The translations under genes and the position numbers were made by a program. Below the pieces are notes generated by a model. The model was not told the origin of the DNA. It saw nothing but the letters and a program-made list of their open reading frames with translations, and made no database searches. A DNA stretch of 64,000 nt from Rhizodiscina lignyota (Eukaryota > Ascomycota > Dothideomycetes > Aulographales > Rhizodiscinaceae): assembly GCA_010015805.1 (NCBI GenBank), contig ML978145.1, positions 62,001 through 126,000 of the forward strand, given 5' to 3'. This document shows, piece after piece, positions 21,345-32,349 of the stretch (positions are counted from its first letter, which is position 1; each line of letters begins with the position of its first letter).

Positions 21345-22928
21345 ATGACTGCTACTACCCGGTTACGCTCTCTCCATATCGGCAACATAAATCCACATGT
21401 GAAAAAGGCAAAGTATGCAGTGCGAGGCGAGCTTGCCGTACGGTCAGAGCAGTACAGAGCACAACTGCGGAAAGGCGACAGCGGAAACCTTCCCTTCGAT
21501 ACGATAGTAGCTGCGAATATTGGAAACCCACAGCAGTTGGACCAGCAGCCCATCACCTTCTTCAGACAAGTGGCAAGCATACTAGAGAATCCTGCGTTGC
21601 TGAAAAACGAGGATGCCTTGATCAAGTACATGGGATACAAAAAGGATGTCGTAGAACGCGCAAAGTGGCTCCTGAAGGAGGTCAAGAGTGTGGGGGCATA
21701 CAGTCAAAGTCATGGCGCACCTGGAATCAAGGAGAGCATCGCCAAGTTCATCGAGCGTAAGTTTACTCGCGGCTCTCTTCTTGTTGTCCGACTGACTCAT
21801 AGCAGAGCGCGACGGATATCCCTCGGATCCCGCGAACATTTACCTCTCGAATGGCGCCTCCGGTGGCGTCAATACCCTTCTCCACATCATCTGCCACTCA
21901 CACGAAACTGGCGTTCTCGTTCCGATCCCCCAATATCCCCTCTACACTGCCACCCTCTCCGTTCTCAACGCCCGCTGCGTGCCGTATTTCCTGGAAGAAC
22001 ACAAGGCTTGGGGTACCAATCTTGAAGAGATCAAGTCTGCCCTGGCCACGGCAAGGGAAGAAGGTACAGATGTCCGAGCGATTGTCGTGATCAACCCTGG
22101 CAACCCCACAGGTGCAAGCCTGAGCGAGGAAGACATTCAGGAGGTGCTTAAGTTCGCTGCAGAAGAGAAACTCGTGGTCATGGCAGATGAGGTTTACCAA
22201 ACAAATGTCTTTATGGGCAAGTTTGTATCCTTCAAGAAGGGCCTGCGTGACCTGCAAAAGAGCGATGCGAACAAGGATGGCAAATACGATCACATTGAGC
22301 TTGCTTCGCTGCACTCGATATCCAAGGGCATGGTCGGCGAGTGTGGCCATCGCGGCGGATATTTCGAGCTCATCGGATTCGATCAGGAGGTCCAGGACCA
22401 GATATACAAGTTCATCAGCATCCAGCTGTGTCCACCAGTCATTGGCCAGTGCTTCGTCGAGATGATGGTGAATCCGCCAAAGGAGGGCGATGAAAGCTAT
22501 GAGCTGTACAAGAAAGAGTACGATGGCATTTTCAATGGCTTGAGGGAACGCGCATACGCACTGTGGGAGGCATTCAAGGAAATGGAAGGCGTAGAGTGCC
22601 AAGATCCACAGGTAAGTGTCTTCCTCGCACAGTGTATAATAGAGGAAGCAAGAATACTGACGTACGGAAGGGTGCGATGTATCTATTTCCAACCATCAAA
22701 CTGTCGCAAAAGGCGATCGCTGCAGCAGAGAAGGAAGATCGTCAACCAGATGACTTCTATTCACATCGTCTCCTTGATGCTACAGGTGTTTGCGTCGTCC
22801 CGGGCTCTGGCTTTGGCCAGAAGGAAGGCACGCTTCATTTCCGAACTACCTTTTTGGCACCAGGTACAGACTGGGTTGGCAGGATTACAAAATTCCATAA
22901 GGAATTCATGGACGAGTTCAGAGATTAG
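21345..22928 (+). CDS. ALT1: Alanine aminotransferase
   Basis: Exons 21345-21756, 21806-22611, 22671-22928; 491 aa. A PLP-dependent class I/II aminotransferase converting alanine + 2-oxoglutarate to pyruvate + glutamate. Diagnostic segments: GAYSQSHGAPGIKESIAKFIE, YLSNGASGGVNTLLH, INPGNPTGASLS, MADEVYQTN, and SLHSISKGMVGECGHRGG with the PLP lysine at about K311. The C-terminal GSGFGQKEGTLHFRTTFLAP segment is also typical. The acceptor of intron 1 at 21805 was chosen because it restores FIE-x-RDGYP spacing. No clear mitochondrial presequence, though the N-terminus is basic (TTRLRSLHIGN), so cytosol or mitochondrion cannot be decided. A TATA box lies ~80 bp upstream. Confidence 0.95.
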
Positions 22929-23134
22929 CGAGCTGAATGTTCCTCCGTAAGACTTGAGATGAATTTCGATTTCCGTTTCTGTTTGCATTTGCATCGTCAC
23001 GGCCTTCAAGCGTTATCTGGTTCGAACTCCTGAATTTTCGGAACTGTCTGGCTCGTTTTCATCTCTATGTACATATTGTCCGCTGCTCCGCTTATCGACA
23101 TGAAAGACAACATTTCAGACTCTTTCACTCTCAT

Positions 23135-24205
23135 TCATCGTCTTCGCTTCCATAATGCCCTCTTCGCAATCTCCGCTGCTCCCTTTGCCGCCACATACAG
23201 CGCATCATCCCCATCCACCTTTGGCAGGTGTTTCTCATCCGGAAACAGATCCCGCATCAACTCTTCCAACACAGCCCGAAATTCAGGATATGACGCACTC
23301 TCGCCGCTCAACAGAACATCACGGAATCCACCGTCATGATTCTCAAACCCCTTCAACCGCAGCAACGTATTCAATTCACTCCAATACACATCCCTCCGCC
23401 GCGTGCTCCTTGCATCAGACCCCAGTTTCCACTCCATAGGCCAACGCTCCGATGACTCGCTCAAATTATACGCATGTGTGATACTCGGATCGCTGACGAG
23501 TAGCCATCTGCTAGTATAATGAATATGCACCATATGCTTGGGCCGCATATTCCGCTCCTCCTCCCTGCACGTCTCCACTTCGATGTAATCAGCGCACAGC
23601 CCCATTCCATTCCCCGCAAACACCGCGCTAGAGGAGTACACCATATCCCTCGTCGAACTCGTCTCCGGCTCATATAGATACTCCATCCCTACCATCGCAA
23701 ACGCATCGAGCATATCATCGCGCCATAGTGTCTCGAGGTACGGCGCACACGCCGTCGCGGCTTTAACCTCCCCGCCCAACGCTTCGTCACTTAACCACTC
23801 CTCAACATCCCTCTTTAATGCGCGCAGCATCCTACTAAGGGAGGCGGAGTGGCCTGGTCGTAACGCAGCTAACTCGTCGTCGTCGCACAAGGGACAGTTG
23901 TGCGCGAAGAAGCGCCGCTGCTTGTCGGCGTATTCGTCCATGGCTTTGATGTATTGGGCGCCTGCGAAGATGGTGGTGATGGGTAGGGTGGTGCCGTTAG
24001 CGAGGAAGAGGGCGGCGGTGGCGTAGGTCATGCTAAGTTCGAAGCCGATTCCGAGTGTGTTGGGAAACCGGGGAACGGAGGGTAGGATATTTTGGGAAGT
24101 GGACTGGAGGGTTTCTTGAGATGGGATTATGGAGGAGTATGTGGGGATGGGTAGTGAGATGGATGCTATGATGACGCTGAAGAGAAATTGTCGTGGAGGC
24201 TTCAT
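23135..24205 (-). CDS. Secreted Hsp70/actin-like-fold protein of unknown function
   Basis: Single exon, 356 aa from the ATG at 24205. The N-terminus (KPPRQFLFSVIIASISLPIP) is a good signal peptide. Three segments resemble pieces of the fungal Hsp70-like ATPase group: SSAVFAGNGMGLC before a Cys-rich stretch, HMVHIHYTSRWLLV, and near the end DVLLSGESASYPEFRAVL followed by DALYVAAKGAAEIAKRA, which matches the phosphate/adenosine-side motif GG/GExx...A..GAA of that fold. The N-terminal nucleotide-binding half is replaced by unrelated sequence, so ATP binding is doubtful. Similar secreted proteins occur in Dothideomycetes to my memory, uncharacterised. The longer open frame upstream has no ATG. 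Confidence 0.68.
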   Translation of the reverse strand: MKPPRQFLFSVIIASISLPIPTYSSIIPSQETLQSTSQNILPSVPRFPNTLGIGFELSMTYATAALFLANGTTLPITTIFAGAQYIKAMDEYADKQRRFFAHNCPLCDDDELAALRPGHSASLSRMLRALKRDVEEWLSDEALGGEVKAATACAPYLETLWRDDMLDAFAMVGMEYLYEPETSSTRDMVYSSSAVFAGNGMGLCADYIEVETCREEERNMRPKHMVHIHYTSRWLLVSDPSITHAYNLSESSERWPMEWKLGSDARSTRRRDVYWSELNTLLRLKGFENHDGGFRDVLLSGESASYPEFRAVLEELMRDLFPDEKHLPKVDGDDALYVAAKGAAEIAKRALWKRRR

Positions 24206-24717
24206 TTTAGGATGAATGGTTATCGGAGCAAAGAGGGCAGAGAGAGAACGGTGAATCAGAGAGAGAACGGTGAACAGAGAGACACTGAAATTCACAGCAC
24301 TGATAATCGACTATTAATAGATCTTAGAAAAACATTATCACCTTGCTGTCGTTTTCGTCGTCATCATTTGAACGTCCAAGAGCTCCGATAATGTCACTGG
24401 TCAATTGTGACTCGCTGACAGATGGAATTCTAGACGCTCCGCAACACATTTATGCCTCTCGTCGTAATACGATGCCTGTCCCCAGAAGAAGAGTGATTAG
24501 TATACATGTCTTCGCGAGCGATATGTTTGATGTGTCAAGATCAATGTCTGTGCGTGATTACAAGAGAAAAACGAGGCGAGAGCTTAAGTGGCTTCAGAGA
24601 AGTCATGCAGGTGCCGTGGTAGGCCAGACAATTGCATAGAATAATCTTCAACCAGGAGAATGTAAATTGTTGGTACTTGCAGCTGGGTATAAACTAAGTT
24701 CGACAGGAGTTATTGAT
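24206..24717. other. Intergenic region
   Basis: 512 bp. An 82-codon plus-strand frame starts with ATG at 24391 but has no recognisable motif and I do not support it. Otherwise a promoter (minus gene to the left) and the 3' flank of the HET gene. Confidence 0.35.
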
Positions 24718-26595
24718 TCAAGTATTGCGCTGCCTGTGTGCCAACTTGCGATTGGAGTCTATAAGACCTGCATCCCGATCTGTAGACCACTTTGCACCAG
24801 ATTCAGTTTGCTCCACTAGAAGCCATATCCTAATCCTACCGCTCAAATGCCATAGCCCGACTGTGGCTCTTAAATCGCCGTATTCTTGGACTGCTGGTCC
24901 ATCAACTACGCCTGGATCAAATTCTTCATATTCTCTCTTCGCATATGCAGCGTCCGTAGTATAAGAAACTCTGCACCACGGTATGCCTAACATGTCTAGG
25001 CCGACAATGGCGAGAAAGTAAGGGCACATCGCCCGATCCGCCGAGAGAAGTAGACCTGCGAGCTTTCCAGGAGTTGGTTCAAGGAATATGACGTGGTAGT
25101 CCCTATCCTTTGGACTCGTAGTCGTGGGAGACCCGCCGAGCTCCCCAAGCAATGTAAATTGGTCTGCGAAATAGTATAACTCCAGTGTCCTTCCTGGGTC
25201 GTGAATCAGGGCCGGCAGATTTATAACTTCTGCAACATTGATCTTGTACTCTTCAATACCGTGTGCATCTTCTACATCAATAGAGCCCAAGTGCTGGAGA
25301 TCTACACGAACGAATATATCATGTTTTGATATGCTAGGCTTTTGATTCCAGCTATTGGAGCTGGAAATATGCAGGAGTCGCACAGTGGAAAAACGATTTA
25401 ATCCAGGACCGCAATCCAGTACGGCATCATACACACGTGAGTGATATGCGTGCGGTCGGAGACGGACTTCAATTCGTACGCCATTGCTGATAGATGGAGT
25501 GCGACCTCTATCAAGACTAACAGTGCTAGTACCGGACGGGAATTGTGCTGGCGAGGTTGCAAGCAGTCCGTGGTACCTATCATTCAATCGTCCACTTGTA
25601 GTTTTGACCCACGCAAAAAGCGACCAGTCATTTGTTCCTTGTCTCAATATCTCTTCCTGGAGCCGTATGAATGCTCGAGAGCCTTCGCCGTAGAGTAAAG
25701 GCATGTTGACATTGAAGATCCCCATAAGACAGTACGCTGTGTCTTCAATGCGGGTTGTTTCTCTTCTGGATGCCCATGACATTCGTTCGGAAATAGACAA
25801 TCTGGTGACATGATAATAGGTAAGAGCAGTCTTGGCTATAGCGGTGATCTCGGCGATCTCCTCAGCGAGTTGGTCTTTTGTTCCTAATTTGTTCCATCTC
25901 TTATCGTAGAATAGGACTTGATTAGGAGCCAGAAGCTCCTGAAGAGTCCATCCACGTGTGAACCATTTACTTTTTTGCCAGGGGGCTTCTGGAACGTCTG
26001 ATAAATACGCGTAACACTCTACGGCATTTTGGTACCACTGGTACATGGAGTTGATAGCTTCGGTGAGCTCGGCACTGCTGCGTTTATCGATGCCTGCGTA
26101 ATAGTCAATTTGAAGAATTCATCTCTACTAACGAAGTCGCCTGGAAGGTGACGAATCGCTGAGGGCGATAACAGTCCAAAGTGCAGAGTACACACAGATG
26201 CGACACTTTATCCCTGCTAATGTCTCCAAAGTATCCGTCAAAATACACCAGATGCTAGCTATTAAGAATGTACAGGTCCAATGAGCATAACCAGACGTTG
26301 AACTAGTCTACTCTGTCGCCGTCGAGGTCATAGATGCGCATTCAAACAGAAAGAGACGTCACATACAGCATGTATCTACCCAACAATAATCAAGGCCATG
26401 TCTCTTCGCTTTCCTTGCACATCCCCTTATTTTTGCATAGCCAAGCTTTGACTTCGCCGAGCTATCTGCCATCTCCTCAAATAGCACCTCGTCTGCCTCC
26501 CATCTGTGCGATAGAATAGCGTATGGAGGGATTGTGCCGCCTTCGAAAGTTTCGAATCGCCGAGACAAGTCATCGTCGATATGTAGCAACCGCAT
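24718..26595 (-). CDS. HET-domain protein (HET-E-like heterokaryon incompatibility family)
   Basis: Exons 26367-26595 and 24718-26093 on the minus strand, 534 aa. The HET domain opens the protein: RLLHIDDD, YAILSHRWEADEVLFEEM, GYAKIRGCARKAKRHGL, YCWVDTCCIDKRSSAELTEAINSMYQWY, then WFTRGWTLQELLAP and EDTAYCLMGIFNVNMPLLYGEG. The splice was fixed by the invariant CCIDK: the GTATGT donor gives T-C-C-I-D-K in frame. No NACHT, WD40 or ankyrin partner follows; the C-terminal ~300 residues are of unknown fold. HET proteins trigger cell death after fusion of unlike hyphae, but many copies have no known role. The intron (26094-26366) is 273 bp, far longer than others here. Confidence 0.88.
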
Positions 26596-27882
26596 CGCAA
26601 AGATGAGGTAGAGGGTATGTTTGGAAGTGAGGGTGCAAATGTTCGATCGGAGCCCGATGCGCGTTGGACTGGTTTCCTCCCCTAGCAAAAGAGAGGCCTA
26701 GTCAATATGCTTGGTTTACTGAGCGAGTCGGACATCGGGTGAAGGAGCAGGACAATGGAGAACACGAAAGATAGAACTTGATCAAGGAAAAGAGGGCCGA
26801 TTGAGATGATTTCCGAAGTACAAGGCTGAGGCTGGATTGTCTGCATCGTGTCGCTTCTGTAGTCCAATCAAACCCTACCGCTCATGTCCAATGTTGTATA
26901 CTTGCTTTGCTAACTTCTTCATGGTAGATGAGAGGAAATCAGAGGGCTAGCCACAGCGTCAGGATCTTCAACATTGAGAGATGGTCAATTCGGTCACGAT
27001 GAGAGACGCTTTCGTGGTTCCGAGCGAAAGAACTGACTCGTCTTCGTCATGGATGATGGCCGAAGGGTGGTTATAATGTCAAGACGTGTCTGTGCACGAG
27101 ACAAAGGATATGATGTTCAGGTTCTCTTCTTGCACTTCGTCCTTGCGATAATTCTTCTTCAAATTATAGCAGATTTAAGCATTGAGACGCAACAGAGGCT
27201 GGCTTCGAGACTAAATAGCATGTACCGTCGTTAGCAATGAGCTGCAGGCGAACCTGCCCTTCTTGCTAGTTTCTCATCCACTCCACTGATCTTCAAGCCT
27301 CCGTTTTCCTCTACCAAAATCCAATACCTCTGCATTGCCTGCCATAAGACTAACCACCGCCAGTGACGTCGCCCAATGTATCGTCCAAAACGTGGCTGAT
27401 TCCCCCGCACCCCACAAAGCTTATCCTCAGTGGCGCTGGACCGGTCTATGTGTAGAGCCTGATGTTATCGAGAACCAATGCTTGGCCTGATGCTTATCTG
27501 GTGTTGCAAGAAGCGGTAATCAGCCACACGACAGATGCACCTGGAACAGGCAATGATCGGTCATTGTGCTCTGCCTTGCGCTTCAACCAAGCTCGCTGAG
27601 AGGATGGAGATATGGATTGGGAGTACTTGTGCAAGGTTTAGGTCGGGTGACGATGGTTGTGCCCCGGATTAACCAGTGGAGTGCCACTAGATTTGCTATG
27701 TCATATTTGGGAAGATGATATATTAAGCGAAGTTCATTACTGACTCGATAAGCATCGCATTTTGCAAATCGCGATATCGACTGCTCGACCCACCAAATAG
27801 CAGAAACATCCACCAGAGCAATATGGAACGGTGCACGTCGTACGGACGGGGCGGGGCAGGAAATCTCCGTATATGACTCCAC
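26596..27882. other. Gene-poor intergenic region
   Basis: About 1.3 kb between the HET gene and a small plus-strand gene. Only short conflicting frames occur. I recognise no gene, RNA or repeat. Confidence 0.4.
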
Positions 27883-28202
27883 ATGTCTGTGAATGGCATC
27901 TTTGCTGACTCCACTCGAACAGGCCGTGCATCAGAGGCGAAGGCAATTCAAGATGCCATGCCGTGGCAAGACGATGAAGGTAAGATGCGGCTCCTCAAAG
28001 CACCTTGTTCCATAGGCTGTGCCTTAATCACATAGATTGTTGACTTCTTCCTTTTGTAGTCCCGCAAGAACGTCGCCGTAGCAGCATATGGTCAATGTCC
28101 GGTCCCGGTTCCGAGTCACGACGAGGCTCGATCTGGAAGAGCGCGACAAATATGTTTAGGAAAGGTAGTGTCGCAGCAGAAGTAGAGAAGCCACACGATT
28201 AA
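27883..28202 (+). CDS. Very small Ser/Arg-rich protein (79 aa), unrecognised
   Basis: Built from two exons, 27883-27979 and 28060-28202, with an 80-bp intron (GTAAGA donor, TTTTGTAG acceptor). The product starts MSVNGIFADSTRTGRASEAK, continues with an acidic PWQDDE stretch, and ends with two basic serine motifs, RRRSSIWSMSG and SRRGSIWKSATNMFRKGS, before EVEKPHD. RRxS sites suit PKA-type kinases. Support comes from an ATG start, consensus splice sites with correct phase, and the repeated RR-x-S-I-W pattern, which random sequence would rarely give. Small proteins of this style occur near conidiation-type genes in fungi, but I cannot name a family. Each exon alone is too short to draw attention. 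Confidence 0.55.
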
Positions 28203-29399
28203 GAAGCAAGAGGGATGGAAATTTCTGTGATGGCACAAAATTATGCACATACTTGGGAACAGATCGTGTGGAGCAATATGCACTTATGCGTATTTGATTC
28301 CGAAGAATTGACAGAAAGATGAATGAAAAGATATATTTCACGTTCCAACCAGGCATGCTCGTTTGAGACCAGGAGGAGCATATTAACCTCACTCTCTAGC
28401 CCGTCAATGCAGATGTTACATAGTTACTTACTGCGGGAATGATGGCATCATTGCAAATGGCCTGTCAAATTGATGAGAAGGAAGCCGAGCGTATTTCAAT
28501 GACAAGACCATTAAGCGTTGTTTATAGCTACGAACAAGATTAACAATGCCAGAGAAATAGAGAGGTTCAAACGGCCTGTAACTGATGGAGATTAATATCG
28601 GTCGAAAACTGAATCAAGAAGAGTCCGTATGCGAGACAATCTAGCAGAAGACCAAGGACACGCGGGCGGATTCTGTATTCCGATCTCAGCTTTGCTTGTT
28701 TGAAACTGGCGATATATTGTGCAGGTGGACGCTGAAGGGTGAAATGGGGTTTCTTTGACGATGATGAAAACATTGAGATCCCAGGGACAAGAGAAGCGAC
28801 CTCAAGGAGATATTGCGGTGGAACTACGGCAGTATCGTACCGGCGCTTGATTCGAGCCAGGCTGAAGAGAACGTTCGACTGTTGCTCGTGTCAGATTGTC
28901 GTTGAATGTCGCCGGCTGGCCTGACGACTTCATCTATCCTCACTTTGGATGTATAACGATGTTTCCATATGATTCTCCAGTTAAGCAAACGAGCTGCACT
29001 GCCCTCTTATCTATGCTCCGGAATTTTGGGTGGCTGGTAGCGGGTACGCCGGCATTTTCGCCACCGAATGAGGCAAAAGCCCAACAAATCCGCCGTGTGG
29101 ACGGAGGGTCAGGATGCGTGCTTGTGCGAGAACTTCGCATCCCACACGCCGAGCATCGCATGCTTGTAGCCAAGCGCAGAAGATGTAGGTACCGATCTTC
29201 TTCTTCTCGGCTTCTTCGTCCATCTTCACATCACTCCCGCTTCTCAACTTTCACCCAAACATCTCCGTGCGCGAGTCTTCCTTGGTCTTCCTGGACCTGC
29301 TCGGTGACGCCTTGAATCCGCAAGACCTTCCGCAATTGGCCGCCGGCGACCATTTTCCAGCCCCAACGACTTATCTGTGCCGAAGGATCGATCTTGTGA
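28203..29399. other. Intergenic region, MFS promoter side
   Basis: 1.2 kb. A 68-codon minus-strand frame with ATG at 28773 looks mildly coding but has no motif and is not supported. Pyrimidine-rich just before the transporter start. No RNA gene or repeat seen. Confidence 0.4.
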
Positions 29400-31490
29400 A
29401 TGAGCTCCAGAGATGCATCGCGCACTTCCTCTCCGGGCGCGCCTACGGCCTGCTCCCACAGCCATTCTTCTTCGATAGAGAGTAGCGCCTCTTCGAAACG
29501 AAGTTTCGACGAAGACTTCCAGAAGGAAACGGCGCTATGGAGCGTCACCACTGGATCCCCGGGCACGTCATCGCCCACCGTAAAACCCGAATACGACGTT
29601 GATGAAGAAATGATTGATGCCAGTGAACACGACCACTTCCTGAATGCTTCTAGAGCGGGCGATGGTATGCAAAGAGCTGCTTCGCCTTTACATCCCGATG
29701 ACGACCAGGAAATGCCTCAGCCGAAAGAAGAGCCTGTAACATGGCGGTCAGTGCCGCGCAAGGGACAGCTCTTCCTGCTCATGATGGCCAGGATATCAGA
29801 GCCACTGACGCAGACGTCGCTGCAAGCATACATGTACTACCAATTAAAGTCGTTTAACCCGTCATTACCTGACTCTACTGTTGCTGCTCAAGTCGGAATC
29901 ATGCAGGGTAGTTTTACTGCTGCACAATTCCTCACGGCATTCCTTTGGGGCAAGGCAGCAGACTCTTCCAAGATTGGGCGCAAGAAAGTACTGGTGATTG
30001 GGCTAATGGGCACGGCTGTATCAATAGCTGGATTCGGATTCTCTCGAAGCTTTGCTACCGCCATCTTCTTCCGCAGCCTGGGAGGAATACTGAATGGGAA
30101 TGTCGGCGTAATGCGGACAATGATTGCAGAGATTATCCAAGAGAAGAAGTACGCCATGACTTGAAATTGTTGTCACCGATATACTGACATGAGTAGATAC
30201 CAATCGCGAGCCTTCATGATTCTGCCCATGACATTCAACATTGGCGTCATTGTAGGACCGACGTTGGGCGGATTGCTCGCAGACCCTGTCAACACATATC
30301 CAGGCCTATTTGGGCCTGGGTCAAGCTTCGGTGGAGCTGACGGCGTGTGGTGGATGAAGCGCTGGCCATATGCTCTCCCCAATCTTGTTAGCTCCTGCTT
30401 CCTCCTCTCGGCGTGTCTCCTTCTTATCCTTGGCCTTGACGAAGTAAGTCTTCATTGCCTCTCTGAAATCTGAAAACAGACTCTTAACACTGTCCAGACG
30501 CACTATCTTCGCAAAGACAAGACGGACTATGGCCGCATTGTGGGCCGCTGGATAAGTCAGCATATCTTCCGGCGACGTTCGACAAATATGCAGGAGTATT
30601 CCTCGATACCGAGCGCCGAGCCTGAAACACCAATCAGCCCAGGCGATATCGAGCTTCAAAGCCCTGCAGTGCCCAAGAAGCAAGAGCCGCCAAAACGCCG
30701 GAAAAGGCTGCCGTTCCGTCAGATATGGACGAGAAATGTCCTTTTAACATTTCTTGCACACGGTCTCATGGCCTTCCATGTCGGCACCTTCAACAACCTC
30801 TGGTTCATCTTCCTCTCCGCGCCTCGCTTCGACCCCAAGAATCCAATGCCCCCGTCCGCAAAAGATCGACATCTCCCATTCGGATTCACGGGCGGATTTG
30901 CACTTCCACCTCCACGCATTGGATTATCCCTCTCGATCATCGGCTTCATCGGTATCACGCTGCAGCTCTTACTGTACCCCAGAATGAACGCAAAGTACGG
31001 CCTCATCAGATGCTACAGAGTCAGCATAGCGCTGTTCCCTCTAACATACTTTCTCGCGCCGTATCTCTCGCTCATCCCTTCGAAGACGCCGCCCCCAGAA
31101 CCAGCATCGGGCCTCCCAATGTGGATTGGCATATCTTCCATACTATTTCTTCAAGTGCTCGCGCGCACATTCGCTCTCCCCGCGATCATAATCCTCGTGA
31201 ACAACTGCTGTCCGCATCCTTCTGTGCTCGGCACGATCCATGGAATCGGTCAGTCAGTCAGCAGCGGGTTGAGGACATTTGGTCCGATTATCGCGGGCTG
31301 GCTATTCGGCATCGGTTTGAACATTGGCGTTGTTGGTTTGTCGTGGTGGGTATTCGCCATCGAGGCGGTTATGGGATGCCTCGCGGGATTTCTGGTTCGC
31401 GAGGGCAGCGGGCATGAGATCATGTTGGAAGGCGATGAGGAGATGGACCAGGCGCAGGCGCAGGCCCAGCGGCCTACGAGAAGGAAATGA
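29400..31490 (+). CDS. MFS transporter (ZIFL / yeast YCR023C-like group)
   Basis: Exons 29400-30148, 30197-30443, 30498-31490; 662 aa with about 12 membrane segments. A ~120-residue acidic Ser-rich N-terminal tail precedes the first helix (FLLMMARISEPLTQTSLQAYM). The MFS loop-2 motif is GKAADSSKIGRKKVLVIG, followed by FFRSLGGILNGNVGVMRTMIAEI, the usual helix 4-5 signature. A long charged central loop (~350-420, RRRSTNMQEYSS) splits the two six-helix halves. Intron 1 has a GTACGC donor and joins EKKY to QSRAFMILP, as the family requires. The closest type is the DHA-like / zinc-induced-facilitator group, vacuolar or plasma membrane; substrate cannot be told. Confidence 0.88.
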
Positions 31491-32349
31491 TTTTATGGGA
31501 CATGAGGCATGAGATATCCGGATGATTGAGACGAACAATGTGAATAGAATGTTTTGCACAGTAGCATATCAGAAAGCATTTCAGCTGAACTAGTAGGAAA
31601 ACAAAGTAAACGACTAGAACGAATCCATACAGCTAGTATCCCGTTTATTGACACTTGAATGAAACAACTGGGCAATCTTTTCTCTGTACCCACCTTGGAC
31701 GGGAAGTGGTGTGTAAAAAGGCCTCCGGCAATTCCGGAATCTGGTAAACGCCGCGCGTGTCCATTCCTCGTCGTCAATACATCGTGTATATGCAAGGCTT
31801 AATAGCACGTCACGAATATCTAGAGCAGCGGACGAAGTCAGGAGCATCAGGGTGTTTCGCAGAAGGTGTGAGTGAGAAGCGACTCTTTCGCAAAGAAAGC
31901 GAAGAACGGCTGACGTTGCCCGACTCGGCCAAGCTGAAGCACCCCCGGCGCCTAATTTTGGGGGCTCAGCCACTGACGACTTCGGTCGGCTTGGACCGAA
32001 TGCAAGGGGCCTTCTTGGTACCTGGACTATATCTCCGCAATCCTCGCATGTCACAGCCTTCAGCCTCCACCGCCTTGTCCGATCGGACCTTGCATGTTCA
32101 AGACTGAAGGTATCGCCGTTAGCTTTCAAGATGGAGCCATGGACCGTCTTCGCATTCCCTCAGCTCGTCCCGACAATGCCATCACAATGTCAAGGTCAAA
32201 GTTTACGGCTGAAAATGCTTCTCATCGTCGCTACTCTATAAAACATCCTCGCCCACCATGAGTAGTCAGGTAAGTCGGAAATTAGGTCACTAGAGTGCAG
32301 TCTCTTCAATTGCTCTATATTCCTTTTTTGAGCACCTCTTTTATCTATT
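31491..32349. promoter_or_regulatory. Intergenic region with TATA box and uORF before a regulator gene
   Basis: 859 bp. TATAAAA lies at 32237-32243. An upstream ATG at 32258 opens an 11-codon frame that contains a perfect splice donor (CAG/GTAAGT, GT at 32270), so a 5'-UTR intron is possible. A longer minus-strand frame (31614-32129) lacks an ATG and was not accepted. Confidence 0.45.

Noticed and set aside
24391-24639. 82-codon plus-strand frame with ATG
   Set aside because: No motif; lies between a promoter and a 3' flank.
27723-27914. 63-codon minus-strand frame with hydrophobic part
   Set aside because: Overlaps the first exon and promoter of the small Ser/Arg gene; no family resemblance.
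28567-28773. 68-codon minus-strand frame with ATG
   Set aside because: Mildly coding-like, but no motif, splice context or neighbour support.
31614-32129. 171-codon minus-strand open frame
   Set aside because: Starts with TTG, no in-frame upstream ATG, no motif, and overlaps an open frame on the other strand.
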